DNA of 64,000 bases from Rhynochetos jubatus (GCA_027574665.1 CM050652.1:9900589-9964588); one strand, 5' to 3'. Positions 1 through 14,101 are shown, numbered from the stretch's first letter. Translations and numbers: made by a program. The notes: generated from the letters alone by a model not told the origin.

Positions 1-126
1 AGAGGATTACGGAAGCATAACATGTAGAGTAATCCCATTTCTCCAGGTCTTGATTCAACCCCTTATTTTCCATCTTTTAAAGAAGAAGAGTTTCTGCTTC
101 CTCATGCTTTTAATGAACACGATTTT

Positions 127-219
127 CATAGAATCATAGAATGATTTAGGTTGTAAGGGACCTTAAAGATCATCTATTTTCAACCCCCCTGGCATGGGTA
201 GGGACATCCTCCACTAGAC
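127..219 (-). mobile_element. CR1 LINE 3' fragment (antisense)
   Basis: CATAGAATCATAGAATG followed by a GGTTG-AAGGGACCTTAAAGATCATCTA block and CCCCCCTGGCATGGG is the reverse complement of the chicken CR1 3' end. Only about 90 bp remains, as is usual for 5'-truncated CR1. Confidence 0.9.
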
Positions 220-1532
220 TTTATATCCAAAATCTACTGAGTACTTCAGACCTCTAAAGGTTTCCTAAAAGGTAATTTTATTTAAATTTCCAATCCTTTC
301 ACATTCCTGTTCATTAAATTGTTCTGTTTAAATTCTGGACTGTTTCAAGTCTTTACCACAATTTGCAATAAGTACATTTACAGCTGGATCTTCAACCTAA
401 TTTTCTATTTGCTAAATATTTCACAAAAGGCACTGCATTTACCAAAAGTTGAGATATTCTGACATATTGGTACATAGTTTTGTTCGTCTATTTTTTGTTT
501 TCAATTTCTTTGTCTTCCAGAGGTGCAAAACTGATATTTTAAGCATGTGTTGTGGCAGTTGAACCACGTGCTTAAATTTCTAGCACTAGCAGGTGTGTGT
601 GCATCAGTTTTCTCTCACCTGGATCCTTTCAGTCATGTTACATTAGGCATATAACTTTAAAGTATGATTGTGAGCAAAAGGTGAATGCTACCAAAGCCTC
701 ACTCAGATTTGAATTTCTATGAAATGCTGGCTGTTAAAATAGATATTTTCATTATCTGTCAATAAACATGGGCCATGTTTCATAATTTGTGTCCCATGCT
801 AATATTCTTGACACATAACTTATGCATAGGTGACTATCAGAATGGTATCCCCAGGAATGCTTTTTGAACATTTATCTCTCAGATTGCATTTGTGCTTTTT
901 TGTAGCCACAGGCAAGACAAGGTAGACAAATTCTACTGTTCACTTTTCTACAAGTCAAGAATGAGGGGAGAAATTCATGTAAATGTCATAATTTCACTAA
1001 ACAATATTAGATAAAGGCATAAAATAGCAATAAAATTATTTTTTTAGCCTGAGCAGTATAGATTTGGAATATTATTTCCATAACAAGCTATAAGAAGTAG
1101 AAAACATTTATACCCCAAAATTGCAGGGACACTGTATATTTTCTTTTTTTTTTGGTTTTTTTGTAAGTTGGCAATAGTTTATCCTTGAAATCAGTGAGAT
1201 TTGTCCCAGATGTCTTCTGGATTTTGCTTGATGCTGAAGATCTGAGCTTAAGCACATGGTTTAGGAACCAGGAAGCTGAGTGTTCTATGACTACAATATT
1301 CTCTGTTTTCTTTTTTTGTTTTCTAGACTAACCAATCTAAGGGAGTGAAACACCTCAGGACAAAGTTTTACTCTAGGAAGGTTTTTCTTAGCTCATGTAG
1401 ATACTAGAATAAACTACCTCACTCCTAGTGCTTTATTTTCAGAAGAGCCAGTAAGTGTGGTTGTTGTCACATTTATGCTATTTTCCAGGTTTACAGCTTG
1501 AGCTGTTATTGTCTTTTAATAAAGTATTTTGG
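220..1532. other. Intergenic, no gene seen
   Basis: AT-rich unique-looking sequence with a T-rich run near 1142-1161. No open frame of interest and no recognised repeat. Confidence 0.7.
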
Positions 1533-2438
1533 TGTCATGGTTTAGGCTCAGCTGGCAACCAAGCACCATAAAACCACCCACTTATGGGGGAGAAAATATA
1601 GAAAAAGGCTCATGGGTTGAGACAATGACAGGGAAGGACCACCCACCAATTATGAGGAAGAAAAATCAATTTAATTAGTTACCAATCTATTCAGATTAGA
1701 ATAATGAGAGATAAAATCAGATTTTTAAAACACCTTCCAACCACGCACTTTGCTCCCGATTTTGCTACCTACTCACCCCCAGCAGCAGAGGGGGACAGGG
1801 GATGAGGGATGTGGTCGGGTCATCACATGTTGTCTCTATCACTCCTTCTTCCTCAGGGGGAGGACTCCTCACACTTTGTCCTGCTCCAGTGTGGGGTCCC
1901 TTCCACGGAAGAAAGTCCTCCACCAACTTCTCTGAAGTGAGTCCTTCCCACTAGATGCCGTTTTCTTCATGAACTGCTCCCACGTGGGTCCCTTCTGCAG
2001 GCATTCTGTCCTGCAGGAGCAGACAGCTCCAGTGTGGGTTTCCCATGGAGTTCTATGGCTCTTTAGGTGCAGCTGCCTCCTCCAGCATGGGGCCTTCCCC
2101 AGGCCACAGGTGGGTCTCTGCTCCCCAGTGACCCTCCATGGCTGCAGGGCACAGCCTGCCCTCTCACCACAGGCTGCAGGGGAACCTCTACTCCAGGCAC
2201 CTCCTCCTGCCTTTCCTCACTGACCTGGGTGTCTGCCTTGTTCTCCCTCACGTCCCACTCCTCCTTTTGATGCAGGTTCTTTGTTGTACTCTCTTACATA
2301 TGTTAATCACAGAGGCACTGATTGGCTTATCCTGGGCCAGAGGCAGGTCTGACTTGAAGCTGTGGAAGCTTCTAGCAGCTTCTCACAGGAGCTACCCCTA
2401 TATGCCCCTCTCCTCCTTTGTTACACATACCCAATACA
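1533..2438 (-). mobile_element. Solo LTR of an avian endogenous retrovirus, antisense
   Basis: About 906 bp running from TGTCATGGTTTAGGC to ACCCAATACA, which read on the minus strand gives an LTR starting TGTATTGGGT and ending in CA. This matches a widespread bird LTR type. Flanking bases TTTGG (1528-1532) and TTTGC (2439-2443) look like a 5-bp target duplication with one mutation. A minus-strand ATTAAA poly(A) signal falls at 1670-1675, in the expected U5-proximal place. The interior holds several imperfect copies of a CTCCAGTGTGGG-type unit (about 1882, 2025, 2077), a feature of this family. The GC-rich interior creates spurious ORFs of up to 113 codons. No coding internal region is attached. 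Confidence 0.82.
1882..2210. repeat. Imperfect internal repeats within the antisense LTR
   Basis: Units resembling CTCCAGTGTGGGTCCC recur at about 1884, 2027 and 2080, with weaker forms (CCACGTGGGTCCC at 1980; ATGGCTGCAGG and CACAGGCTGCAGG near 2139-2180). They are diverged and irregularly spaced. They belong to the U3 region of the LTR and are not a separate locus. Confidence 0.5.
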
Positions 2439-5400
2439 TTTGCCTTGCCCTATTTACTGCTATAAATGTTTTGATATAGTATTATACTTAAAATAACAAT
2501 TTTTAGGTGCTATTATTGAACATAGTGAGAACAGAGTGGTAATAGAGAGTGCTGCATAAAGTTAAACAGAATATGAAGGACAATAAAACTTCACTATTGG
2601 TTGACACCTTAAGCATGGAATTTTCCTTATATATATTGTCAATCTGTTCCTCAATTAGTTTTTGCTTTCAGGAAGTCTTGAACTGTTACTATAAGAATAA
2701 AAAAAGTCTTTACACACAGACTATACATAATTCTTTGCCAATGAAGAATACTATAGTGTGTTTTCATGTACGTTATTGTTTGCTTTGACAGTTTTTGCCT
2801 TTTTGATGTTTTTCCACTGCTTATTGAATGTATCTTCTTTTTAACAACTACCATAACTTACATCCAAAGTGAAAAGATGCTACAGATCTGAAACTGAGAA
2901 AAGAAAAAAAGACCTGAATTTGTTATAATTCATTAACTTGTTCCAAATGTCTCAAATGTTGGTGGTAGGTAAATATGCTCAGGTTTGGATTTTTGGTTTT
3001 GGACTAAATTAAAGATTATCTTTCTCCTATTTTTCTACATTCCTTTTTTGATGTTAGTACAAGTATATTTTCAAACTACATAAACTAAAATATCACTCAT
3101 TAAATGTGAGGCGTGTGTCTGTGTTGATCAAGGATGCATCATTGTTTTAAAAAGTTATGTTCAAAGATCTTTCGGAGAGCTCTTTAATTAAAAAATGAAT
3201 AATCAGTAGTGGTTTTAGCCTTTAAAATCTTCTATGAACTCAAACCTGAAACTTTAAAAAAGGAGATGGTACATTCCCGTATAGGTTTTATTTTTACCAA
3301 AGTCAGGAATTTCATAATGATGGTTCCCACCAAAACTGTAGCTTGGCCTTAAACACATATTTAGTATTTTATTGACTACGTTGTTGATTTTCTATGTTCG
3401 TGCAAAGTAAAAGCTTCATAGAAACGAGAATTTCCTGCAATTTCCGCTCAATAGTTTCAGTCATAATGTTAGATTGTTAGACCTGTGGAATTTATTTTTC
3501 AGTAACTTTCAAGATATTGAATCTGAAAATATTCAAGAAGATAACCTAATTCATGCTAGAATCTATACTGGCACATTTCTCTTTCCAGAGCTTTAGATTT
3601 GGGTGTCACTCCTGTATCAATTAGCTTCAGGACCATAAACTTCAGTCTGGCTGAAAGAAGGTAATCAGGTAATCATCCCATATAACCCCTTATTCTCTGA
3701 CCTAAACAGGTCAGGGCATTGGTTGACATACACACTTGACTCTTTTCAGTGATTGTGATAATATTTTTTTAGTTAGTTGATTATTGATTATCAAGTATAT
3801 GAAGAAAGATTCTGATCCACAATAATTAAGCATATCATGAAGGTCTACCAACAAAATCACAGCTTTTACATTGTCTACGGAGCTAAAGAATGTTCTGTCT
3901 TGGCAAATCCATAGAAAGAAAAAGCTGGTGGACTCATCCTTCTCCAGGCTGTGTGGTGAGGTATGGGTTATCATCTTCTGGCAGTTCCTAGCTGCTGAGT
4001 GACCTTCTGTCAATCAGCATAAGTTTCAGGGAACCTTTGTGGATACCTGGCTATTTGCTCTGCCTGGATGCAGGACTGAATGCAGTTCAACAGAAACTTA
4101 AGATATGAGGCAATAGTTTGCATGCAGCTAACACTGTATCAAACATAATTTGGTAAGAAACTGTGGAGCTGACTAATGTCTGTAACTAGGGATTTTTCCA
4201 CTTCTCTGCTGAAAGTGTCATAAGACAGTAAATGTGTCATCATCTTCAGGTGAAACTTTGCATTCCTTATTTAAGCCTCAGGAATTTGATAAAAATAAGA
4301 AATCAGGGTTGTTCAGTGTTTATGTAGAAACACTTTCTGAGGAAACTGAAGAGCATACTATAGGACATTAGCAAAGTAAAACATCAGATCATTTGTATCA
4401 CCTTGGTAGGAATGGCCAACAGTCAACACACTATCACAGCAACATAACAGAAAGAAAAACAAAGGAAATGCTAAGGTGTTTTTTCTTCTCTCACATTTTG
4501 CATTTTGAAGCACCCTTTCTTCTTTCAACAATCTTTATGCATCACCAGCAACACAATGCACCTTTGGCTTTCTTGTAGAAACACTATCTCTCCATCCCTC
4601 TCTAAAATGCCTATTCTAATATTATAACATACCAGCTTTACATCCTTTCAGAACAATTGTGCAAAATAAAATTGTCTTGTTCTGATAGAAGACGTGTCAT
4701 GTTGTTTCTGAGAGGATTTCCCAGGGATTCCTCTCACTACATATGTGTGTACAGGGGGAGAGTGTTGCTTATTAAAATAAAATGGGGCATGTGATTCTGA
4801 ATGTGGGTGCCTGCTAGAAAAATACTGTCTTAGTGGGTCATCATTTCAAGCTGTAAGGATTTAGGAATACTTTATTTTAAAATGTTAGAGGCTGCTGAAA
4901 TCAATAGTTCAATAAATGTCTGTTGTGACTCCATGTTCCAAGGTTCAGCAAGGCTGAGCATGAATGGGTGTCCTTGGCTCTCAGTGGGCTTCTCACTATT
5001 CTCCTTGGATAACCTCAAGGAAGTGGTCCCAGCTGCCCTGTTAACACTAATTTGCTAGGGTTTCTCAGTATGACCTTCCACTGGATGCTGCTGGACTCCT
5101 GTGTTTATGGTGACTAGCTTTTAATCATATAACGTGAATTTAACAAGCGTTTTTTCCTCATATCATAGTTAATTGAATTTACAAAGTAATAATTACCCTT
5201 CATGGTCAAGAGCAGAATATAAATACACATTTCCTCACAGACATTTTGAAAGCTTGATTTGTAGGGATGTATGAGCTGTTCCATGAATCTGTGACTACAG
5301 CTTTTTTTATGCAGCAGTACATTGTTCTGGTCTATTCTAGTCTTTTCATTCTTATACTCCACTTATGAATAGTAGGGCTTATTTAATCTCATTTACATAT

Positions 5401-8400
5401 AGTCATGTAGGAATTCCTTTATGTTAAAGGGAATTGTTTTTCTTTGGACTTGACATAAGATACAATGAGAATGATGGTGGCTTTTGTCCTGTAGGATTTG
5501 CTCCATAATTTCTGTTTTAACCTTCAATAAATCCTAATGTTCTAAGGAGAAAATCCTTACTGTTATGCTTGAGTAATGGAAGTTTTGTCAACATATTAAT
5601 CATCTGCCATTCCAAGACCTTTTAGGCTAATTTGATTGACAGTATTGAATAACTTCAAAATGAAGACTGAGCCTAAGAATATTATTTGACAGTTTGTTTG
5701 GATGATAGATTAAAAAGTGATCAGACTTAACATGGTCCTGGTAGTCTGTCATTGAGGAAATATTCTTCAACTTTTAAGACTATTTTGATTTTTGTTTATG
5801 CTGATGGTTTCATGTCTTGCTGATTTTCTGCTGTATCACTTTTACATAATGGAACCAGTTTCTGACCTTTGAGATGATGAATTATATGATGTTGTGACAC
5901 TTATCTTAAATACCTTTGTTAGGAGATTCATATCCATTGAAAGAGAAAGGGGAAGATTTATTTTATATTGACCATAGTTCAGAAGGTATCAGAAACTGAT
6001 CACAGAGTTAAATTTTTACATTCTTAGTTCATACAGGTTTTTTTTTCCTTTTTTTTTTTTAAAGGATAATACTAATTCTGAATCTTGAGGTTTAGGAAAA
6101 AAAATGCTGGGTTTGGTCTTATGTGGATACAGCAGAACAGTCATCTGAGTTGCTTTTTGAAGAAGTATCCCTCTGGTTTAAGGTAAAATGGAATTTGGTA
6201 GCGAGGTAAATTGACCTCACAGCAAACTGACTGACCCTAGTGTCTTCAACAGAAGCCATCTCTTCAAATCACAAACCACACTAACTGCAGCAAAGAGTTA
6301 ACTTCCCACAGAGAAATATGTCTCTTTCACCCCATAAAATTAAGTTTTATAAAGTTCTATGAATCCAGTATGACTAAAATAAGTGGGAGAGGGCTTGATT
6401 TTACTTTGTGTAAAAATGGAAGATATAATGTAATCTTTAGAGGATAACTTCTGATTTTTTTTGTGGGATTTTTCCCACATGAAAATAAAACTTTTTTGTG
6501 ATGGAGACATTTCATGAGATCATATTGGTCTTTATAAACTCTGGAAAATAAAACATTTTGATTATCCATGTAATGTGGGATGCTCCCTCAAGCCTGAAAG
6601 TAAGTTCACTGGCATGTGATGTAGACACAATGGTAGGGCCACCAGCCTGTACATTGCTATCCAATAACATTGGCTCATTAAATTTCTCTTTGTCTTTCAG
6701 CACCCACTGCACAGTTATTAAGCAGTAGACTTTCCAACATAGGTCATTTTGACACGAACTACAGCATTAATGTTTCCATTATACAGCAGTGTATAGAAAT
6801 AACGCCTCACTATCTGTTATTTTAAATACTTTATGAAGAATTTGTGCTTTGGGATCTTACTTATTTTTCACTGTGTAGCATTCAGCCTGTGTATTACCGT
6901 ATATCATAGATGTGTTTCATTTAAAATTTACATGCTTTCAGTGCGCTTTGTGCCAGAACGTGAATTATAAACCAATAGTACCTCTTAAGTTTGAAAAGCA
7001 GAAAATATTGCAGAAGCCAGATGCTTTCTGGGAAGTATGTAGGACCTTAATGACATAAATTGTCTTTTGTCCTTAAAAATACTTAAGAAGAGGACACAGT
7101 TCATATTTTTAATTGTGTCCTTTTGTCACAGGCCAAAGTGACAGAATCTGGTAAGGCCTGCTAAAATGAGAATTTCCCTATTCAAGGGGATTCTATTTAC
7201 TAATAAAGACCTGCAACAGAGGAGAAGCAGAGAAGCTAAAAACCCATTAGCACCTTTAAACTGTTGGTGTAAAATATGAGCTGAAGCATATCAGTAAACG
7301 ATTTCAGAGGAAGAGAGTGGGTAATTAAGAATATAGAGACAATAGTTATGTCCTCAGAGCAAAAGAGGAATCAACAATTTTCCTGAAGTTAAGAAATGTG
7401 TGAAAAAAAAGATATTAAAGCAACTGCCAAAGGAAAGGCCCTGGAAAGTTACAGATAATTTAGAAGGGCAGATTAATGTAGAAAAGAAAAGGAATTAAAT
7501 GCCGAAATTAAACTGTACCTAGACACAGTATCAAATAAAGTTAATAACTAAGCAAGAAATAACCTGGGACAGCAGACTTATTAAGGAAACAACATCTGAG
7601 TCTGCATGATTTTCAAGCATAAAACAGTGGACAGACAGATTTGGAATGAACCAAGATGCTTGGTTGAGAAGAGTGAGATTAGTTTTTATCTCAAAGGTGC
7701 AGAGATGCTCTTGCCTCTGAATGACATTGTGTATTGTCAAAATCTTAATTCCAGTGATCTGAAATCTGGAAAGAGATGAATTATTGTGCAGGTGCCATTT
7801 GTGGAGTTTTTTCAGCTGGGGAAAATATTTACAGTTCTATTCATGCTTATTTTCCTTAATATTTCCCCTGGAGAGCTGGCAGGAACAGCATTCCTAATTA
7901 CCTTTGTTGGCCAAACTGTTGAAAGAGACAGGCTTGCCCAAGCTTAGTCAGAGAGCTGCAGAGAGGTGTGTAAAAACATAGAATAAATTAAAAATACTGT
8001 TAGTCAGAGAGTTCCAGTAAAAGTTGTGAAAATTGCATCAAGAGCCAGAATTATGCAAGGTTTGAAAAAAAAAAAAAGAGTTGGTATCAACACTATGATG
8101 AGATTAGTTAGAAAGTTTTCTGTTTCCTCTGTAGAAAAGAACAGTTTTGGAGAGGAAAGGTTTTTAATGTTTCTGTGTGTTTTCTCCCATCCTCAGTGAT
8201 GAAGAATTCTCATCTGGGAAATTAGACATCTAAATAAAAGTATTAACAATCCTTGCGATGATATTCAGTAGTCAATACTTCTTTATGAAAAGGAGACAGC
8301 AAAGAGCAAATGTAGGATAACACAGATATGAGAATTATTATTACAGAGAAGTATTTTCATTGAATAAGAAATTTAACTCCAGAATAAATGTTCTAAAGTG

Positions 8401-8714
8401 CACAATTTCTGGTTTTAGAAGATGTAGAAGCCTTTCGTATTTTGGCTGCATCTTTGTAACAGACTTTGAATGGGATCTAAGCTCAGTCAGATGTTAAAGT
8501 TCAATGAGTTAGTGTCTATCACAAACCAGAGCTACTGACCCTTCATGTGCTGTATTTTCATGGTGAATGTGAGACTGTGTAAACAATATTTAAAGCGCCT
8601 CACCTCATATTTGTGAAAGGATTTCATCAGCACTGTGTTGGAGCCCTGTATCTGTTCAGCAGTGTAACATGGAGTGCATCTCTGAGGTTAGCTCTTTCAC
8701 TGGGGTCTATCACT
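2439..8714. other. Intergenic, no gene seen
   Basis: About 6.3 kb of AT-rich sequence. Open frames reach 100 codons at most (3711-4013 minus) and show no domain, signal or codon pattern. A T-rich run lies at 6040-6060. Confidence 0.7.
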
Positions 8715-8932
8715 GAATCACAGAAACATAGAATGGTTTGGGTTGGCAGGAACCTTAAAGATCATCTAGTTCCAACCCCCCTGCCATACCCACAGCTTCT
8801 TTGGGCAACCAGTTCCAGTGCCTCACCACCCTCCCTGTGAAGAATTTCTTCCTGATATCTAATCTAAATCTCCCTGCTTTTATCTTAAACTCATTATCCC
8901 TTGTCCTGTCACTACAGGTCCTTGTGAAAAGT
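8715..8932 (-). mobile_element. CR1 LINE 3' fragment with internal deletion (antisense)
   Basis: Standard antisense CR1 end with the CCCCCCTGCCAT motif, then directly CCACAGCTTCTTTGGGCAACC and the ACCACCCTCCCTGTGAAGAATTTC block. The roughly 80 bases normally between these blocks are missing. It ends near CTACAGGTCCTTGTGAAAA. ORFs over it (75 and 63 codons) are antisense artefacts. Confidence 0.92.
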
Positions 8933-11900
8933 CACCCCCGACAGCTGATTGACCCCCTTCTGAAACAGGCGTTTCATGAGGCTCATGAGTGACATGAACC
9001 ACCCATCTTAGCCTGGTGGTACCTTCCCCCTCACCTCTCAGTGCTGGGGGACCCTGGTCAGTGATGACAAAAGTTCAATGAGGTTTATCTTACCCTCAAA
9101 TATTTACAGGATTCTTTGTATCATGCTTAACATGAGGTTCTGGGAAAAGTAAAAAGACAACTTGTGGTTTCTACACTCTGTCAGGTGTAAGCATAGGATA
9201 GTTCATCAGAAGAGCTAGTGGCAGCAGACAGGAGAGCTTACTAGGTTCAGCATGAAGCACCATATGGAAAAGCACAGCAACTGTTTCGCACATGTGAGGA
9301 GATCACATATCCACTCTTGTCTAACTATAGGTTTCCAGACTTCCAACAGTGTTAACCAGTGAGAACCAGCAAACACAAATAAAGTCATAACAGTTCAAGA
9401 GATTAGGATAATGGCCATTTCTGCATTGTTTACTGAATGTAGAAGTATATTTTAAAATTAGATTATTAAAACAGCCTGTCACAACTAAGTATCAAGGTTA
9501 AGCTTACTTGTGTAAAGGTAAAAAACCACCTTGGACATATGTATGTGAAATGCCCTTTGACAGAGGAAAAAATTAGTCATATATTTAAAGACCATACTAT
9601 ATTTCATTTGAAAAAGGATGTTTCTTATTTTCTAGTTTTGAAAATTCATAATTTACAGAGATTTTTGGAATGTATATTATCAACATTTCAAAAACGAGAG
9701 TGATTAAAATAATAACTCTACAAATTACCACTCTCTGGGCAACTAACAAGTTTGAACTGTAGACTTATTGTTCAGACGTGTCTACACCACAGGTGACCAC
9801 CTATTAATTGTCTATAATCCCAGGTCATTGTACTTTATGTGGGTGAGATAAATGCTCATATATTTTGACACTGGTTTTTACTGCAGAAGATGATGATGGA
9901 CAAATACACAGCTCAAACCATGCTCCTCATTTCCTCTCCAGCATTCTTATGACATCTTTCATGTCCTGCTGATTCCACTTTATCTTACAATTTTTCTTCT
10001 CAATAGAGAGCCTCTTGCCTCTTTCTGTTTCAGTCTGATTTCTTCAGTAGCTTTATTCCTACAGCTGTCTCTGCACCAAAGACAAAGGTTTTTCCTACCA
10101 TTTTGGATGCTTCAGGCAAAACCTTCTCAAAGAAAGGGATGATAAGAATTTATTATTGTCACATAGTATTGTTCTCAGACTTATTCTCAACCTGTTACAG
10201 ATGCTCTTGTTTTTTCATTAATGTGGACATTTTGGTGTTTCAGAGAAAAGGTACAAGCTATGGCAGAGTTGTGGAAGTTCACCCTAAAATACTAGTTTTG
10301 TCCAAACAGTAAACAACTAAATGCAAAGTCTCATGATGGAAATTACAAGCAGTGATATAACACCCCAGAATGCAAAAGTATGTGAACTTCATTTACATTT
10401 TGGAAGTACCCTTCCTGAATGAGCTGTTAAACAGACCTGTTTGTAGGTCAACCAGCCCAACTCTGCTTTCTTTGGTGGTGAATCTACTCTGACATGTTTC
10501 CTTTTCACCTGACTTCCCAAAACATGCCAATCTCGCAGCCAGGACTCTCTGGCCACACAGAAGTTGAGATTTACAGCTATGAGATTTTGATGCCAAGGCC
10601 AGGAATGTATTTCTCCACCAAGAATAGCATACGGTACATGGCAAGCTTCCTGTCTGGGCTCACTGCTGTTGCCATTTTGGACTGGCATAAGAGGCTGCTG
10701 TAAAAAGGCTCTGCTCATGAGTTGTCTCTTGTCCTGCTGCCATTTTCCTTTCATTGACTTCACTCTGAAAACTTGTTCCATTCTGAATGGTTTATTACTA
10801 ACCGGAGCTTACAAAAATAGCATAAAGAGACTATTTTATGCAAGAAAAATACACTTATGCTTCCAATGGCCCCTTGACATACATCATAAATCAATAAATA
10901 AGTTGTCCAAATTTAATTTGTTATTGTAAATTACACAATTGTTCTGTTTTTAAGAAGATTTGGAGAACAAATAGATTAGTTTCACAAAAATTACCATGAG
11001 TCTTTGTACATGTCTAACATATAACAGAGCAGCGTTATGCAGAGAACTGTGCTGAAAATTTTACCTAGTTCTTACTCTAACTTTGGGTTGCTAGATAACT
11101 TTAGGAAGAAAAGTTTCATTTCTGTGCTTTAATTTCCCTTCAGAGTCACTTTGAAGAAGTTAGAGCTTTAAACAAAATTTCATAATGTTGAATGGTCAAT
11201 CTGTGAAATTTGAGTGCCGCAGATGGTGTATCCCATGTTCAGTGTGTGACTTATCACATGATAATATTTGCAAATGGAAACATCTTTAGCTGGCAACAGT
11301 CTTGTATTTTTATCTGTGTGAGTGAGCCAAGAAAAGTAGGTATTACTTATTGAACTTCATTTATTCATATAGGAGAAGTAGTTTCAACAAAAAAGTCACT
11401 TATTATGAGACCCCCCCCCCCTTAGGCATGATGAATATACAATCATCTAAGCTGAAAAAGGAAGAGGAAGAAGCACCGTTATCTTATTTCAAGAGGTAGC
11501 AAGTTACGGGCTTAGACACATGGATAGGTTCCCACGGAGATAACACATCACCGAACAGCAACTAACATGTTTTAACTGTCCTTTTTTGTTCTCTTGGTTT
11601 GTAGCAAATGTGAGGTAATTCAAACAATCCTTATCCTCTTTCATCACATATTTTGTTGAGGACCTAAGAAATGTAAATCACTTCACACTTGTCACAGGCT
11701 AAGAGATTGGAGATAAACATTGTTGCAGATCAGCTATATTGGGTAACTCATTATGGCACCATGACTTTCCATGTGTCTGTGACTTGAGACCTAGATTGAC
11801 TTTCTGTGCCAAACACTGAGTCTACACTTCCCATGTCCAATCTAAAGACAAAATCAATGCCACTTTTATATTTTTGCAGTGCCAGCCATGAGAGCAAAGT

Positions 11901-12595
11901 AACTCAAGAAATCCCATCCCTAAGGCATAGCTGGGGAGAGAGGGGGTAAAATAAAGATATCAAATGTATTGAAAGAACTAGGTCTTCAGCTGTCATTTGT
12001 AGACTCAAGAGGGTTGAATAACTAGGTAAACAATTAGCATTTGGAATATTTATTCGGCGAAACTAAAGTTGAAACTTTTGGGTGGTCATTAGTCCTCCAT
12101 CACTATTCATTATTACTAACATGGTGTTATTCCAAACAACAATGCTTTGACAAGATTATGATTGAGCCTAAAAATGTATCTTGAGGACAAAAAAAAAAAA
12201 AATTCCAGCAATACATCTGCAGCAGCTTCTCAGTTTTAGTATGGTCTGTGACTTTTTAATTTAGTCCCACATGCCTTGGTCATCTTTTTTAATTTTCAGG
12301 GAATAAAATTTTTTGGTTTGTGTGTTGTTGTTTTTTTTTTCTCTATAAAATATGAGACTAGAGTTTGATACTAGGAAGAGAAACTTGGATCATTAATGCT
12401 TGACCAGAACACCAGCATAATCAATTACAAATTTTCTTCATCCAACACACTACAAGTTGTTTGGACTCAGGAGAAAGAGGTCTTCAGTTCTTCATTTCTG
12501 TAGCATTTTGCCGGTAGTACATACACAGCCTTTGTGTTTCAGAAAAAGGCTGGGTTTTTCAAAAATATAATAAACCAACTTTGATGAAAGTAAGT
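8933..12595. other. Intergenic, no gene seen
   Basis: The longest frame is 130 codons on the minus strand at 10389-10781. It has no recognisable family and a second competing frame on the same strand, so I do not call it. A C11 run and an A14 run are present. Confidence 0.65.
11411..11421 (+). repeat. C11 homopolymer
   Basis: Eleven Cs in an AT-rich setting. No further structure is seen. Confidence 0.9.
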
Positions 12596-12943
12596 GTAGC
12601 CTGGTCCTTCTATCTCTACAACTACATGAAAGGAGGCTTCAGAGTGGTGAGGGTTGGTGTCTTCTCCCAGGTGGCAAGTGATAGGAGAAGAGGAAATGAC
12701 CTCAAGTGGCACCAGGGAGGTTTCGATTAGTTATTAGGGAAAATTCCTTCACCAGAAGGGTTGTCAGACATTAGAACAGACTTCCAGGGAAGTAGTCGCA
12801 TCACTATTCCTGGAAGTATTTAAGAGATGTGTGGACGAGGTGCTTAAGGACATGATTTACTGGTGGATTTGGCAATGTTAGGTTAATGGTTGTACTTGAT
12901 GATCTTAAAGGTCTTTTCCAACCTAAAAGTTTCTATGATTCTG
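12596..12943 (+). mobile_element. CR1 LINE 3' fragment, sense
   Basis: About 350 bp of CR1 3' end in sense orientation. It includes the GGAAATGACCTCAAGTGGC block, AAAATTCCTTCACCAGAAGGG, GGTTAATGGTTGTACTTG and the terminal GATGATCTTAAAGG-TCTTTTCCAACC stretch ending in TTCTATGATTCT. It is the most complete CR1 3' end in the window, moderately diverged and without coding potential. Confidence 0.93.
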
Positions 12944-13991
12944 GTTGCCTAAAAAATACAGGAGTATCAAAATTCATAATATCGATGACTCCTGGTCTAT
13001 TTTCTGCTGAAGTAAGTTTTGAAAGTATATGTGACAAACAGTAACAGTTCCTCATGAGGAATAAACAGGACCCAACACAGACAGTTCACTGACTACAGAA
13101 GGTTTATTGAGGAGTCTATTCATCACATTACCTACTTTAAGCTAAATTTAGTGCCTGGAAATAATTCCATTTAACTGTCTTTGAAAAAACTGTCTGGAGG
13201 AATATTTCATCATGCGTAAGACAGAATATCATCTTTTGGATGGATACAATGATTTATTTTAGCACTTGCTTGGTTGTTTTTCAGAACTTTCTTGATTCAT
13301 TTAAGGCCTTTCCTCTTCCCCAAACTTCATCCTCCAAACCACTGTCTTTTATGCATTTTAGATTTTCTGACAAAGGAGATCTGTGTAATATTTGGTTTTG
13401 GTCACACATTTTCCTCTTTCAAGAATATTAGGTGAGATGTAATCACTTGGGAGCAAAGAGAGAAAGTATTAAAGACTTCAGGGGGTGACAGGCAAAATGT
13501 GTGAGACCGGGGAAATGCGGCTCAGAGCTGATGAAGGTGTTTTGAAAAACAGGACCTGATCAGACAAGGTTTAGATGAAATATAATGAGAAACTCCCTAG
13601 GGATTAGAGCACGTACAAAGTTTACTGCATTTCAAAGAAGATCATCGAGTTAATTACAACAACGTATAAAAGTAAAATTCCACCTGCAAGGACGCATGGG
13701 GAAAGAGGAAGTGGTGAATAAATATTTCTTTTCTGTACTTCTTGGATAAAAAGAGTTCTAAAATATTCCACTGTATAAAAAAAATCTAACAAATTCTAAC
13801 TTTCTTTCTTGTAAAAATGTAACTTCTATTGATTTTAAAAGCCTTGTGGTCTTCTTCAGGGAGCTCATTATAAGGAAAGGTCTAGATAGGTCAACTTCAA
13901 AGTAACAGTTACCTTGGAATCCTATCAGTACTTTTCAAAGAAATGTCTCTCATCTGAACTCTGTGCATTATCACTTTTCTCGTCTTTCTTT

Positions 13992-14101
13992 CTGTGTGTA
14001 TATGTCTGTATGCATACATATATATCTCCTAGAAGTGCAGCTACATGTGAGTATGCACGTGTACCCATGAATACACATATGTTTATATATATATATATAT
14101 G
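13992..14101. repeat. Mixed TG/CA/TA microsatellite
   Basis: TGTGTGTATATG and CATACATATATAT, a unique spacer, then CACATATG and a (TA)8 run at 14084-14100. ORFs on both strands here come from the palindromic dinucleotides. Confidence 0.8.

Noticed and set aside
2138-2479. 113-codon ORF
   Set aside because: Runs antisense through a solo LTR.
10389-10781. 130-codon minus-strand ORF
   Set aside because: No recognisable family, a competing frame on the same strand, and length expected by chance in 64 kb of six frames.
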